From Bryobacteraceae bacterium (lineage in GTDB: Bacteria > Acidobacteriota > Terriglobia > Bryobacterales > Bryobacteraceae), in assembly GCA_029975915.1 (NCBI GenBank), contig JARKOC010000197.1:1-64000 (forward strand): a stretch of DNA of 64,000 bases. Reading direction: 5' to 3'. The notes beneath the pieces are model-generated. The model saw nothing but the letters and a program-made list of their open reading frames with translations. It had not been told where the DNA came from and made no database searches. Numbering within the stretch: the first letter of the stretch is position 1; each line of letters opens with the position of its first letter. Both the position numbers and the translations under genes were made by a program. This document shows, in pieces, positions 8,806-17,868 of this stretch.

Positions 8806-10278
8806 TCACCATGTACCCAAGCGCACCACGACTCCCGTGGTGAACGAAAAGCTGTTCTCGAAGCCCCGTCCGCCCACCCAGGAGTGCTTGTACTGCAGGT
8901 TGGCCAACCGAATCGCGAGCGCGGGATTGATTCGGAAGTCCAAGCCTCCGCACATGGACATCGAAAGCTTGGTGCTCTCCCATCTCGTCGTGAATTGGTC
9001 GTGCGTCGGAGGGTCCGCGCCACGTTGCTTGGCAGCCTGCGTCAGCTCTTCCATCAACTGCGGATACATCCGCTCTTCCGTCACCTTCAGACCCCCGACG
9101 AGGAACTGGGCGAAAGGGCTCCAACGCGATGAAAGGCGCGGAAGCCATCTCGGTCCCATCTTAGAATTAAGACCGTCTCCCGTTACGTTCGGCGGCATGT
9201 TCATGATCTTGCAGCCGCTCACTTCGAGCACCATCTGCATATCTTTGTAAGCACGGAACCCAGTCTCGCCGCCGCCGCCCAGGCAAGCACCCGTACCGCC
9301 AAAATACCAGACAGGCCGAATACCCATGCTGAACTCGAATGGAGCAACGCCGAATTTGCCCTCCAGTTCGGGCTTTGGCATTTTCGGCATGTGCATCCGA
9401 CCGTCGCGCTTCGCCCCGATGTAGCTCGACAGCGGCTGGCTCCAGACGCCGGGGCGGTTGTCGCGATGCCACGGATACCGCAGCGCCATCGCGTTGGCGA
9501 AGGCTCGAGCCGGATTCAAGCCGCTACGCACCAGTGCGCGGAGGTGTCGGTTCTGGAACTTTTGCTCAAATCGTTCGATCACGTACCGGTCGAGCGCGTC
9601 CTCGGCGAGCATCCACCCGGAGCCGACAAACGGGGTGATGACATGATCGACGAATCCCTGCTGAGGGAAGCTGGCTTGAATCTTGCCAATTGACGCTTCG
9701 CTGGCGGGCCCGATTTCAAATTGCACTGTACAGATATGTGAACGCCGCAGCGCGCAGGCGGCTCTTCCAGTAATACGAGTTCCTGCCGAACCCCGCCATG
9801 CGATAGTCGCGGTCGTTGTGAGCCCAAATGAGGCCGGACACGGCCCCCTGCATCGAGTGGCCGACGTAGTTGACGTAGAATTTATCGCCGTCGGCCCAGC
9901 CGTGCAGGTTCCCCGCGGATTGAATCCAGCCCTTGAAGAATGGGCCTCTCATCCCCTCTCTGGTTCCCGGCTCAGTGGCTAAGCTAAGCGAAACGCGTGC
10001 TGCGCGCCGAGAAAAAGACCGGACTGCCAAGCCAGCCCCTTCCAGTCAACTCCCTTCTTTGCGCCCCCCATCAGCCACGGTTGAGACACCCGGGGCGCTG
10101 GGTCGATGTAGTTGTCCGGCAGTATGGGGAGTTCGCGACCCGGACTCGAGGGGGTTACCTGTTGCTGGTAGGATCCCTCCGGAGGCGGCCCCAAGAACGG
10201 CGAGGCAGAAAGCTCCGCCACCCCAGCAATGAAACTGAGTGCGAGCACGATGCAGCCCAGCCGAGATCCGGATCGCAT
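8806..10278 (-). pseudogene. Secreted or outer-membrane protein of unknown family, broken by two indels
   Basis: Three minus-strand frames join into one protein of about 490 residues. The N-terminal piece (start ATG 10278, then a hydrophobic signal IVLALSFIAGVAE) reads to QHAFRLA and stops at a TAG near 9985. The middle piece continues the sense in another frame (LATEPGTREGMRGPFFKGW). The C-terminal piece resumes with QFEIGPASEASIG near 9725 in the original frame. At the first break the DNA has a tandem duplication of five bases (CTTAG CTTAG). At the second, the loss of two bases would explain the shift. The C-terminus (FTTGVVVRLG) looks like an outer-membrane strand. It follows DUF302 in the same direction, 37 bases downstream. 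Either the gene is inactive or the assembly has two errors here. The family resembles hypothetical proteins I associate with Acidobacteriota, but I cannot name it. Confidence 0.75.
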
Positions 10279-10315
10279 TTGACACCATCTCAGGAGAAGC
10301 CCGGTCACTCGCAAC

Positions 10316-10705
10316 CTATGCTCGCGCCTCTTCGATAATCCGGAGCACGATATCTTCCACCTCGGCCGCCAGGTGCTCGATGCCAGCCTCCGGGTAAAAC
10401 TGCGAGATCGAAGAGGGGAGCAACGTGCTGATGTATGTCTTGTCCTGTTGGATGAAGACGCTGATCGGACAGGGCAGCATCAGGGAGATCTTCACGTCCC
10501 GAGCCAGCACCTGGCTCGCATACTTCGCGTTGCAGATCTCGATGATCTTCAGGGGTGATCGCGGGAATCCTTTTTCGGCCAGCGTTGCCGCGACGTCGTG
10601 CGTATGCAGGACGCGAAAGCCCTTTTCGGCGGCCTTCCTCTCGACCGCCTCGACCGCCTCATCAAATGTCTTCTCTGTAGTTACCGTCCGCTCAAATGGT
10701 TGCAT
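10316..10705 (-). CDS. DUF302 domain protein
   Basis: This 129-residue soluble protein has no signal peptide. The sequence fits the DUF302 fold: a strand-helix opening (TFDEAVEAVERKAAEKGFRV), the central ICNAKYASQVL, and the hydrophobic strand ISLMLPCPISVFIQQD, where the cysteine of LPC is usually conserved. The exact function of DUF302 is not known. Members often sit in metal and sulfur gene clusters. Here it follows the P-type ATPase by 22 bases in the same operon, with GGAGACTGAA before the ATG. A second, more divergent DUF302 protein is encoded at 48901-49383. Confidence 0.85.
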   Translation of the reverse strand: MQPFERTVTTEKTFDEAVEAVERKAAEKGFRVLHTHDVAATLAEKGFPRSPLKIIEICNAKYASQVLARDVKISLMLPCPISVFIQQDKTYISTLLPSSISQFYPEAGIEHLAAEVEDIVLRIIEEARA

Positions 10706-10727
10706 TTCAGTCTCCTCAGATAGAATT

Positions 10728-12911
10728 CTATGGCTTCGATTGCAGCAAACGAAGTGCGTTGAAGATCACCAGCAGCGAGACTCCCATGTCCGCGGCGATG
10801 GCGGCCCAAAGCGATGCATGCCCGGCGAATGTCAGGGCGACAAAGACGAACTTGACCGCCAATGACAGGAAGATGTTCTGGCGGATGATCGCAAGTGTCC
10901 GCCGGGAGTGGCCGATAAGCCATGGCAGTTTGTGCAGGTCGTCCGACATGAGCGCGACGTCGGCAGCCTCAATTGCCGCGTCGCTCCCGATGGCGCCCAT
11001 GGCAATTCCAAGGCTGGCGCGGGCCATGGCCGGTGCGTCGTTCACGCCGTCGCCTATCATGGCCACCGACCCGTGTTGCTGAACGAGGGACTCGATGGCG
11101 GCCACCTTGTCGGCCGGCAGGAGCTCAGCCCGAATTTCATCAATTCCTGCCTGCCGGGCGATCGTTCGGGCGGTTCCTTCGTTGTCGCCGGTCAGCATCA
11201 CGATATGGGGGACACCGAGGGCGCGGGTCGCAGTCAGCAGCTCCGGGATGTCGGGCCGAAGGCGGTCGGACAAGGCGATGAACCCGCATACGTGGGCTTC
11301 GTTGCCGATGACGACAACGGAATGCCCTGTAGCCGACAACTCCCCGAGCAGTGAGTGGACTTCGGGCGTCTCTTGCCCGCGTTCCTCGAGAAACCTGTGC
11401 GAGCCCAGCCAGAAGGCTCTGCCGTCAAGACGCGCTGTCGCACCCTTGCCGGGAATCAGTGTGAACTCAGTAGCCGGCCCCGGCTGCAGGCCGCGCGCAC
11501 CGACGTAGTCGGATATTGCAAGCGCCAGAGGATGCTGGCTTGAGGACTCCAGTGCGCCGGCACGCTCAAGCAGCTCCTCCTCAGTGTGGCCGTTCAGAGC
11601 GACGACCTTGGTCACCGACGGCTTGCCCTCCGTCAGCGTGCCGGTTTTGTCGATGGCAATCGCTTTGAGCCGCGCCGGTGTTTCCAGCGCCAATCCGCCC
11701 TTGACGAGTACACCATTCCGGGCTGCGGCAGCGAGACCAGCGACGATGCTCACCGGCGTTGAGATCACGAGTGCGCACGGGCAGCCGATCACCAGAAGTA
11801 CAAGCGACTGGTAGATCCACGTCGCCCATGGTTGATGAAACAAGAGCGGCGGAACAAACGCGGTCAGAATCGCTACCGCGAAAACCGTTGGCGTATAGAT
11901 GAGGGCAAAGCGATTCACCCACTGTTCCGCGGGAGAGCGGCGGCCTTGGCTCTCCGCTACGAGCCGGATCACATGCGCGAGGGTAGTGTCGCTTGCGCTC
12001 TTAGTCGAGCGCACATCGATCACACCGTTTCCATTGATGGTCCCGGCAAAGACGGAGGCACCCGGCTCCTTGGTGATGGGGATACTCTCCCCTGTGATCG
12101 GAGCCTGGTTGACATCAGTTGTCCCTTCCACAACCGTGCCGTCCAACCCGATCCGCTCCCCCGGCTTGACTCGGAAGAGCGTACCCACCGGAACACTCGC
12201 CGAGGGTGTTTCACGGATCGTGCCATCGGATTCCAGCACACCGACGGATTCCGGGGCGATCTTCATGAGAGCTTCCACCGCACGTCTGGCGCGTCCAACG
12301 CTCCAGGATTCGAGGGCCAGAGACAGTGCGAAAAGGAAGGAGACTGTGGCCGCCTCGAGCCACTGCCCAAGAGTGACGGCTCCAATCACCGCCACGGTCA
12401 TCAGGAGGTTCATGTCCGGGCGGAGCCGCCGTAGGGACAACCACGCCTTCGGCAGGACGTACCAGGCGCCGGCGAGAACGGCAAGAAAATAGAGCATTCG
12501 AGCGGGCACGGGAACGGGCGTCATACCGCCCGCGCCGGCATGCTCCGAGGACAATGCCGTCAGCAGACTGCCGCTCAGCACGGCGTGGGCACAGAAGCCT
12601 ACAACGACAAGCGAGCCGCTAAGCACCGTCGCAACGGTTCGGGCATCCCGCCACCAGCTTCTGGTCTCAGCCTGTCGTTCACTGGGGCCGGGGCCAGCCC
12701 ACAATTCGGCGGTCATGCCCGTCTTTGCCACACTCTCGATGACCTGCTGGGCCGAGAGGTGGCCGGTGTTCCGCAGAGTCATCCGTGAGTTGAGGACGTC
12801 GAACGAGAGATTCGACTCGTCCCCGACCAGATCGCGAAGTTCGCGCTTCAGAATGCCAACTTCCTCCGCGCAATCCATACCGTGGATTTTGAACTGAAGA
12901 ACATCAGGCAT
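10728..12911 (-). CDS. Heavy-metal P1B-type ATPase, Zn/Cd/Pb (ZntA/CadA-like) group
   Basis: This 727-residue metal-exporting ATPase has an N-terminal heavy-metal-associated domain (residues 1-70) with GMDCAEE in place of the usual MxCxxC, so only one cysteine plus two acids are present. Eight membrane helices are expected. The transport motif CPC (IGCPCALVIS) lies near residue 375, the phosphorylation motif DKTGT near 418 and the hinge GDGVNDAP near 600. CPC together with the acid-containing HMA motif points to divalent Zn/Cd/Pb export rather than copper. The chosen ATG at 12911 has AAGGAG upstream, whereas a TTG at 12932 would place the ribosome site inside the gene. It lies 85 bases after the small membrane protein in the second RND operon. 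Confidence 0.9.
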   Translation of the reverse strand: MPDVLQFKIHGMDCAEEVGILKRELRDLVGDESNLSFDVLNSRMTLRNTGHLSAQQVIESVAKTGMTAELWAGPGPSERQAETRSWWRDARTVATVLSGSLVVVGFCAHAVLSGSLLTALSSEHAGAGGMTPVPVPARMLYFLAVLAGAWYVLPKAWLSLRRLRPDMNLLMTVAVIGAVTLGQWLEAATVSFLFALSLALESWSVGRARRAVEALMKIAPESVGVLESDGTIRETPSASVPVGTLFRVKPGERIGLDGTVVEGTTDVNQAPITGESIPITKEPGASVFAGTINGNGVIDVRSTKSASDTTLAHVIRLVAESQGRRSPAEQWVNRFALIYTPTVFAVAILTAFVPPLLFHQPWATWIYQSLVLLVIGCPCALVISTPVSIVAGLAAAARNGVLVKGGLALETPARLKAIAIDKTGTLTEGKPSVTKVVALNGHTEEELLERAGALESSSQHPLALAISDYVGARGLQPGPATEFTLIPGKGATARLDGRAFWLGSHRFLEERGQETPEVHSLLGELSATGHSVVVIGNEAHVCGFIALSDRLRPDIPELLTATRALGVPHIVMLTGDNEGTARTIARQAGIDEIRAELLPADKVAAIESLVQQHGSVAMIGDGVNDAPAMARASLGIAMGAIGSDAAIEAADVALMSDDLHKLPWLIGHSRRTLAIIRQNIFLSLAVKFVFVALTFAGHASLWAAIAADMGVSLLVIFNALRLLQSKP

Positions 12912-12996
12912 TGGCGGGTAGTCTCCTTTCAACTCTCAAATAGCCCATCGGTAGTTCAACTAGTGCCGCAAGCGCTGTGGTGACGCGGTGCTGTCA

Positions 12997-13155
12997 CTAA
13001 TGCCGCTCGCGCCGGCCTCGCCCCAGCCAGCCCCGTTGGCGCAATAGCTGGGCAACGATTCCGATGATGGCCAAGATCGTGGCGGCCACAATCACGGCGA
13101 TCGCGGCTCTGCGCGATTCGCTTTCCACTGCGCGTCGACGTCGTGATCCGCCCAT
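12997..13155 (-). CDS. Small single-pass membrane protein (52 residues)
   Basis: A short frame starts with ATG at 13155 and ends at TAG 12997-12999. The protein begins with a basic and polar stretch (MGGSRRRRAVESESRRA), then one clear membrane helix (AAIAVIVAATILAIIGIVAQLL), then a short Arg/Gly-rich tail ending RRERH. Its start codon lies six bases after the stop of the PII-like gene, with TGAGG at a usable distance, so it is probably translated with that gene. I do not recognise a family. The position between a PII-like signalling protein and a zinc-type P-ATPase makes an accessory or regulatory membrane subunit plausible, in the way small proteins tune other pumps. That is inference. Confidence 0.6.
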   Translation of the reverse strand: MGGSRRRRAVESESRRAAIAVIVAATILAIIGIVAQLLRQRGWLGRGRRERH

Positions 13156-13161
13156 ATGGCC

Positions 13162-13482
13162 TCACAGTGCGTCCTGATCCCTTTCTCCCGTCCGAATCCT
13201 GACAACTTCATCAACCGTGGAGACGAATATCTTGCCGTCTCCGGGACGGCCCGTATGTGCAGACGATCGTATGAGTTCGACGACGTGATCGACAAGCGCG
13301 GTTGGGACGACGATTTCCAGTTTGACTATCGGTGGTGTCTCCGAGAGCTCCGCATCCTTCTCGGACCTGCCAAACCCTCTCACCCGCGAGACCGTGAGGC
13401 CCGGAAACTCCGGATGCGCCCGCAGCGCCTCCACGATCTTCGGCAGCATGAATTCCTGAATGACAGCTTTGATCTCTTTCAT
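13162..13482 (-). CDS. PII-like signalling protein linked to metal efflux (PII-NG type)
   Basis: This 106-residue protein has the PII fold. It starts MKEIKAVIQEFMLPKIVEAL, has a T-loop-like region VSRVRGFGRSEKDAE, and ends with the B/C-loop part SSAHTGRPGDGKIFVSTVDE, which in PII proteins binds the phosphates of a nucleotide. The tyrosine that is uridylylated in classical GlnB is not at the expected T-loop place. PII paralogues encoded next to HME-RND pumps are known as the PII-NG group. They are thought to sense nucleotides or metal at the pump, but the mechanism is open. GAGG precedes the ATG at 13482. A longer frame to 13530 would overlap the pump gene and is less likely. It sits seven bases after czcA and six bases before the small membrane protein. 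Confidence 0.85.
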   Translation of the reverse strand: MKEIKAVIQEFMLPKIVEALRAHPEFPGLTVSRVRGFGRSEKDAELSETPPIVKLEIVVPTALVDHVVELIRSSAHTGRPGDGKIFVSTVDEVVRIRTGERDQDAL

Positions 13483-13489
13483 TTGTTCC

Positions 13490-16400
13490 TCAAATCTCCG
13501 GCTCGGCCTGTTCCTTGGTGAACCATCCATAGATCGCTGGCAGCACCAGGAGCGTCAGCAAGGTGGATGTGATGAGGCCGCCGATTACTACAGTGGCCAA
13601 GGGTCTTTGAACCTCAGCTCCCGCGCCTGTGGAGAGTGCCATCGGGATGAACCCAAGGCTTGCGACGAGTGCCGTCATCAAAACCGGCCGCAGGCGGACT
13701 TCCGCACCGTGGAAGGCTGCCTCTTGCGCACCCATGCCTTCCTGGCGCATTTGATTGATGTAGCTGACCAGCACAACCCCGTTCAACACCGCCACGCCGA
13801 ACAAAGCGATAAAGCCGACTCCCGCGGAGATGCTGAAGGGCATGCCGCGAATCGCCAACGCAAACAAGCCACCGGTGGCTGCCACTGGCACGTTCACGAA
13901 GATCAGGAGAGCCAGTTTCACGGAGTTGAACGTCGTATAGAGCAGCACGAAGATCAGGAAGAGCGCCAGCGGAACGACGATGCCCAGGCGTGCCGATGCC
14001 CGCTGGAGGTTTTCGAACTGGCCGCCCCACTCGATCCAGTAACCAGGGGGTAGCTTGACCTTGCGTTCGACTGCCCCCCGGGCCTCGGCCACGAAACCCG
14101 CAAGATCCCGGCCGCGGACGTTGGTCTCGACTGCGATCCTACGGTGGATATTCTCGCGGCTGATCTGAGCCGGACCCTGCTCGACCCAGATATTTGCCAG
14201 TTGGCTGAGGGGAATGAGTCTGCCCTGCGGGTCCGCGACCTTCAGATTCCGGATCTGCTCCAGATTGCTACGTTCATCCTCCTGAAACCGCACCTGAAGC
14301 CCGAAGCGGCGCTGCCCTTCCATCACTTGACCGACTGTCTTTCCGCCCATTGCTTCCACAACGTCGAGTACCTGCGAGGCGTTGATCCCGTAACGTGCTA
14401 TTTCTCCACGGTTGATGCGGATGCGCAGATATGGCAGACCAGCAATCTGCTCGGCCTTGGTGTCGGCCGCGCCGGGAACCTGAGACACTGCGGCGACGAT
14501 CTCGTCCGCCTCGCGCTTCAGGACATCAAGGTCCTCGCCGTAGAGCTTGATCGCAACGTCCGAGCGTGTGCCGGCAATAATTTCTTGAACCCGCAACTCG
14601 ATCGGCTGGCTGTACCCAAACGTGTGGCCAGGCACGTTCTCCTTGAGAAGTTTGTCGATCTTTGCGATAAAGTCTTCTCTCGATTCGCCTTCAGGCCATT
14701 GGTCATGCGGTTTGAGAATCAGGTACACATCGCTCATCTCCAGGCCCATCGGATCGGTTGGAATCTCGGCCTGTCCGGTACGCGAGACGATGGTCTGAAC
14801 CTCCGGGAGTCCTTTCAGGGTCTTTTCGATGAGCGTGCTGCTGTTCACCGAGTCCGTCAGCGATACGCTGGGCAGGCGCCACGCGGCGATGGCGATCGCT
14901 CCTTCATCTAATCTCGGGATGAACTCCGCGCCCATCGTCAGCGCCAGTGCGACGCTCGATAGAAACGCGATGGTAGTGATGGTAACTACGACGGCCGGGT
15001 GGGCCTGCGCCCTGCGGAGGAGCGGGCGGTAGATCTGCTTCGCCTTGTGCATGATCCAAGTCTCGTGCTCCCTCACGCCTTTGCGAAACGCCAGCGACGC
15101 GAGAACGGGCATCAATGTCAGCGAGAGCACCAGGGCGGCGCAGAGAGCGAAGATGACCGTGAGCGCCATCGGTTTGAACATCTTCCCCTCGACGCCTTCC
15201 AGCGCCAGGATTGGCAAGTACACGATGATAATGATCCCGACCGCGAATACAACCGGCCTCGCTACCTCACGGCCAGCCTCGATGATGGCGGGAATCGGAT
15301 CCTGCCGTTTGCCGCCGTTCTTCTCGGCCAACTTGCGCACGATGTTCTCGATCAGCACGACCGAGCCATCCACGATCAGTCCGAAGTCGATGGCGCCCAG
15401 GCTCATCAAGTTTCCCGAGATGCCCGCATACGTCATGCCCGTGAACGCCACCAGCATGGAGAGCGGGATTGCGGCTGCCACAATCAGACCGCCACGCACA
15501 TTCCCCAGCAGGAAGAGCAGCACCGCGACGACGAGGATGCCGCCCTCAAGCAGGTTCTTGGAAACGGTGCGGATGGTCTTCTGGACAAGCTCCGTGCGGT
15601 CATAATATGGCTCGACCGTCACGCCGGCAGGCAAAGATTTCTGGATCTCTTTCAGTTTGTCCTTCGCTCTCTGAGCGACGACGCGGGAGTTCTCTCCCAT
15701 CAACATCATCACGACACCGGAAACGATCTCGCCGCGTCCATCTCGGGTAACTGCGCCTTGGCGAACACGCGGCGCAAACGCCACGGTGGCGATGTTCTTT
15801 ACGTACACCGGGACTCCGCCCTGGGAAGCGCCAAGCACGATATTCTCGATGTCGGAGAGGCTCTCGATCAGGCCCTCGCCACGGATCACCTGCTGCTCCT
15901 GGTTGTGCTCGATGTACGCTCCGCCGGTCGAGAAGTTGTTCCGCTCGAGAGACTCAATTACCTGTTGAAGGGACAGGTTGAAGCTCGTCAACTTGTCCGC
16001 ATCAATCTGGACCTCGTAAGTCTTCAACTGCCCGCCGTACGTGTTAACCTCCACCACCCCCGGGACGGACCGCAGCTTGAACGCGATGTCCCACTCGAGA
16101 ATGGATCGGAGATCCATCGCCGAGAAGCCGTCACCTTTCACCTCAAACTGATAGATCTCCCCCAGGCCGGTCGTGATCGGACCCATCTCCGGGCTGCCGA
16201 AACCCGGCGGAATCATCTCTTTCGCCTGCGGCAGCCGTTCCATGACCAGCCGCCGACAGAAGTACATCTCCATGTCTTCCTTGAAGAAGACCGTCACTGA
16301 CGACAAACCGAAGCGCGAAACGGAGCGAATGTCCTCGATCCCCGGAAGGCCGCTCATGGCGGTTTCAACGGGAAAGGTAATAAAGCGTTCCACCTCCACG

Positions 16401-16570
16401 GGCCCAAGACCTGGTGCGCGTGTAAGGATCAGCACCTGGTTGGGGGTGATGTCGGGAACGGCGTCGATCGGAAGCCGCTGCAGGCTGCGTATGCCGATGC
16501 CAATGGCGAGGCAGGTCAGCACGATGATGAGGAACCTGTACTTCAGCGAGAACTCGATAATGCGATTCAT
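13490..16570 (-). CDS. czcA: Heavy-metal RND efflux pump, CzcA type (Zn/Co/Cd group)
   Basis: This 1026-residue inner-membrane proton/metal antiporter has the standard length. The fourth membrane helix carries AIDFGLIVDGSVVLIENIV near residues 390-408. It has the DFGxxVDGxxVxxEN acidic pattern known from CzcA, where the two Asp and the Glu are needed for proton-coupled transport. This places it in the Co/Zn/Cd (HME1-like) group. The N-terminus (IIEFSLKYRFLIIVLTCLAI) is the usual first helix, followed by the SLQRLPIDAVPDITPNQV entry segment. AGGAGCG lies before the ATG. The gene is in an operon with the CzcB and CzcC genes upstream and the PII-like and P-ATPase genes downstream, so periplasmic and cytoplasmic zinc-type export are probably made together. 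Confidence 0.93.
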   Translation of the reverse strand: MNRIIEFSLKYRFLIIVLTCLAIGIGIRSLQRLPIDAVPDITPNQVLILTRAPGLGPVEVERFITFPVETAMSGLPGIEDIRSVSRFGLSSVTVFFKEDMEMYFCRRLVMERLPQAKEMIPPGFGSPEMGPITTGLGEIYQFEVKGDGFSAMDLRSILEWDIAFKLRSVPGVVEVNTYGGQLKTYEVQIDADKLTSFNLSLQQVIESLERNNFSTGGAYIEHNQEQQVIRGEGLIESLSDIENIVLGASQGGVPVYVKNIATVAFAPRVRQGAVTRDGRGEIVSGVVMMLMGENSRVVAQRAKDKLKEIQKSLPAGVTVEPYYDRTELVQKTIRTVSKNLLEGGILVVAVLLFLLGNVRGGLIVAAAIPLSMLVAFTGMTYAGISGNLMSLGAIDFGLIVDGSVVLIENIVRKLAEKNGGKRQDPIPAIIEAGREVARPVVFAVGIIIIVYLPILALEGVEGKMFKPMALTVIFALCAALVLSLTLMPVLASLAFRKGVREHETWIMHKAKQIYRPLLRRAQAHPAVVVTITTIAFLSSVALALTMGAEFIPRLDEGAIAIAAWRLPSVSLTDSVNSSTLIEKTLKGLPEVQTIVSRTGQAEIPTDPMGLEMSDVYLILKPHDQWPEGESREDFIAKIDKLLKENVPGHTFGYSQPIELRVQEIIAGTRSDVAIKLYGEDLDVLKREADEIVAAVSQVPGAADTKAEQIAGLPYLRIRINRGEIARYGINASQVLDVVEAMGGKTVGQVMEGQRRFGLQVRFQEDERSNLEQIRNLKVADPQGRLIPLSQLANIWVEQGPAQISRENIHRRIAVETNVRGRDLAGFVAEARGAVERKVKLPPGYWIEWGGQFENLQRASARLGIVVPLALFLIFVLLYTTFNSVKLALLIFVNVPVAATGGLFALAIRGMPFSISAGVGFIALFGVAVLNGVVLVSYINQMRQEGMGAQEAAFHGAEVRLRPVLMTALVASLGFIPMALSTGAGAEVQRPLATVVIGGLITSTLLTLLVLPAIYGWFTKEQAEPEI

Positions 16571-16579
16571 CCGGCGCTC

Positions 16580-17851
16580 CTATTCCTCGCCACCGATTTG
16601 TGATCGGAGCAGCGTCGACTTGAGGAAGAAGCTGCCATGCGCGACGACAACCTCCCCCTTCTTGACACCGCCCGTGACCTCGACCCAGCCGTCGCTCTGG
16701 GTTCCTAGTCCCACATTGCGTGGTTCGAACTCGGTCTCGGAGATCCGCACAAACACGACCGGCCGATCATTCACTTGCTGAATGGCGGCCGCCGGGACCA
16801 GAAGCGCCTGCCTGTTCGCTGGGGTGGGCAACTGCACCGTCGCGAACATATCGAGCTTGAGTCTTCCGTCGCGATTCGGGACCTCGCAGCGAACCTTTGC
16901 CGTACGGGTCTTCGGGTCCAGGAAGTCGCTAACATACGTGATCCTTCCAAGGAACGTCTCCCCTGGGTAGGAGTCGGTGACGATGCGGGCTTCCTGCCCG
17001 GCGTGGATGAGGGCGATGTCTTTCTCGTAGACATCGGCCAGGACCCATGCCGTTGAGAGATCGGCAATCGTAAACACCTCGTCGGATGGACCGAATGCCT
17101 CGCCTTCGGCGGCGTTGTACTTGATCACGATTCCGTCGAAAGGCGCGGTCATCCGGCTGTGCGACCCCTCACGGTGGGATCCCGCCCCCTCACGCGGGTT
17201 GATTGCCTTGACGGCAGCTTCGTCAAGTCCGAAGCGGTGGAGTTTCTCCTCGGTCTTGGCGAGTTCGGCCTCCTGGCTCTCAATCGATGCAAGAGCGTTT
17301 TTGTATTCCGCGGTTCGCTTTTCCAGTTCGGCTCGGGCTAGCGCTCCTACATCAACCAGTGCCTTGGCACGATCGAGCGATCGTTGCGTGACTTCGGCCT
17401 CCGCCTTCGCTTTGCCGAGCGCCGCGACAGCCGCGCTGTACTGTCCGATGATTTCGCCCAGTTCGATATTGTCGTAGACGAGCAGAACCTGGCCCGCCCG
17501 GACACGATCACCCAAACGCACGTTCACCTTCTCAATGCGTCCTTGGGCTAACGGCCGCACATGGGCTACGCGGGATTCATTAGGGCTCACGACCCCCGTT
17601 GCCTGCAGTGAGCGCGTGACCGACCGCAGTTGTGCAGGCTCGAAACGCAGGCCAATATTCTTCTGCGCGGCGGCATCCATCCGAAGCCGTCCACCTGGCT
17701 GCTGCTCCTCGCCTGGCTCGTCCTTCGCCGACGCCCCTTTTGCGCGGTCGGAATGCGACAACCTCTCGAAGACGAAAGCGCCCGCCGCCATTCCACCGAG
17801 GAAGATCGCGATAATCCAGAATTTCCGAAGTTTTGTAGAACGATCTGTCAT
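16580..17851 (-). CDS. czcB: RND periplasmic adaptor, CzcB type
   Basis: This 423-residue membrane-fusion protein has one N-terminal anchor helix (FWIIAIFLGGMAAGAFVF). The adaptor core starts near residue 60 (GLRFEPAQLRSVTRSLQATG), goes through a lipoyl half (GRIEKVNVRLGDRVRAGQV) and an alpha-helical hairpin at about 125-210, then returns with MTAPFDGIVIKYNAAEG and the beta-barrel (WVLADVYEKDIALIHAG). No extra metal-binding domain is present, in contrast to the other two adaptors in this window. The ATG at 17851 has GAAGGATTGACC upstream, and the two additional residues allowed by a TTG are not needed. The gene lies between czcC (17 bases upstream) and czcA (9 bases downstream). Confidence 0.9.
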   Translation of the reverse strand: MTDRSTKLRKFWIIAIFLGGMAAGAFVFERLSHSDRAKGASAKDEPGEEQQPGGRLRMDAAAQKNIGLRFEPAQLRSVTRSLQATGVVSPNESRVAHVRPLAQGRIEKVNVRLGDRVRAGQVLLVYDNIELGEIIGQYSAAVAALGKAKAEAEVTQRSLDRAKALVDVGALARAELEKRTAEYKNALASIESQEAELAKTEEKLHRFGLDEAAVKAINPREGAGSHREGSHSRMTAPFDGIVIKYNAAEGEAFGPSDEVFTIADLSTAWVLADVYEKDIALIHAGQEARIVTDSYPGETFLGRITYVSDFLDPKTRTAKVRCEVPNRDGRLKLDMFATVQLPTPANRQALLVPAAAIQQVNDRPVVFVRISETEFEPRNVGLGTQSDGWVEVTGGVKKGEVVVAHGSFFLKSTLLRSQIGGEE

Positions 17852-17868
17852 GGTCAATCCTTCTCGAT

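Noticed and set aside
14999..16300. Plus-strand frame of 433 codons inside czcA
   Set aside because: Antisense of the RND pump. His/Arg-rich nonsense typical of GC-rich shadows.
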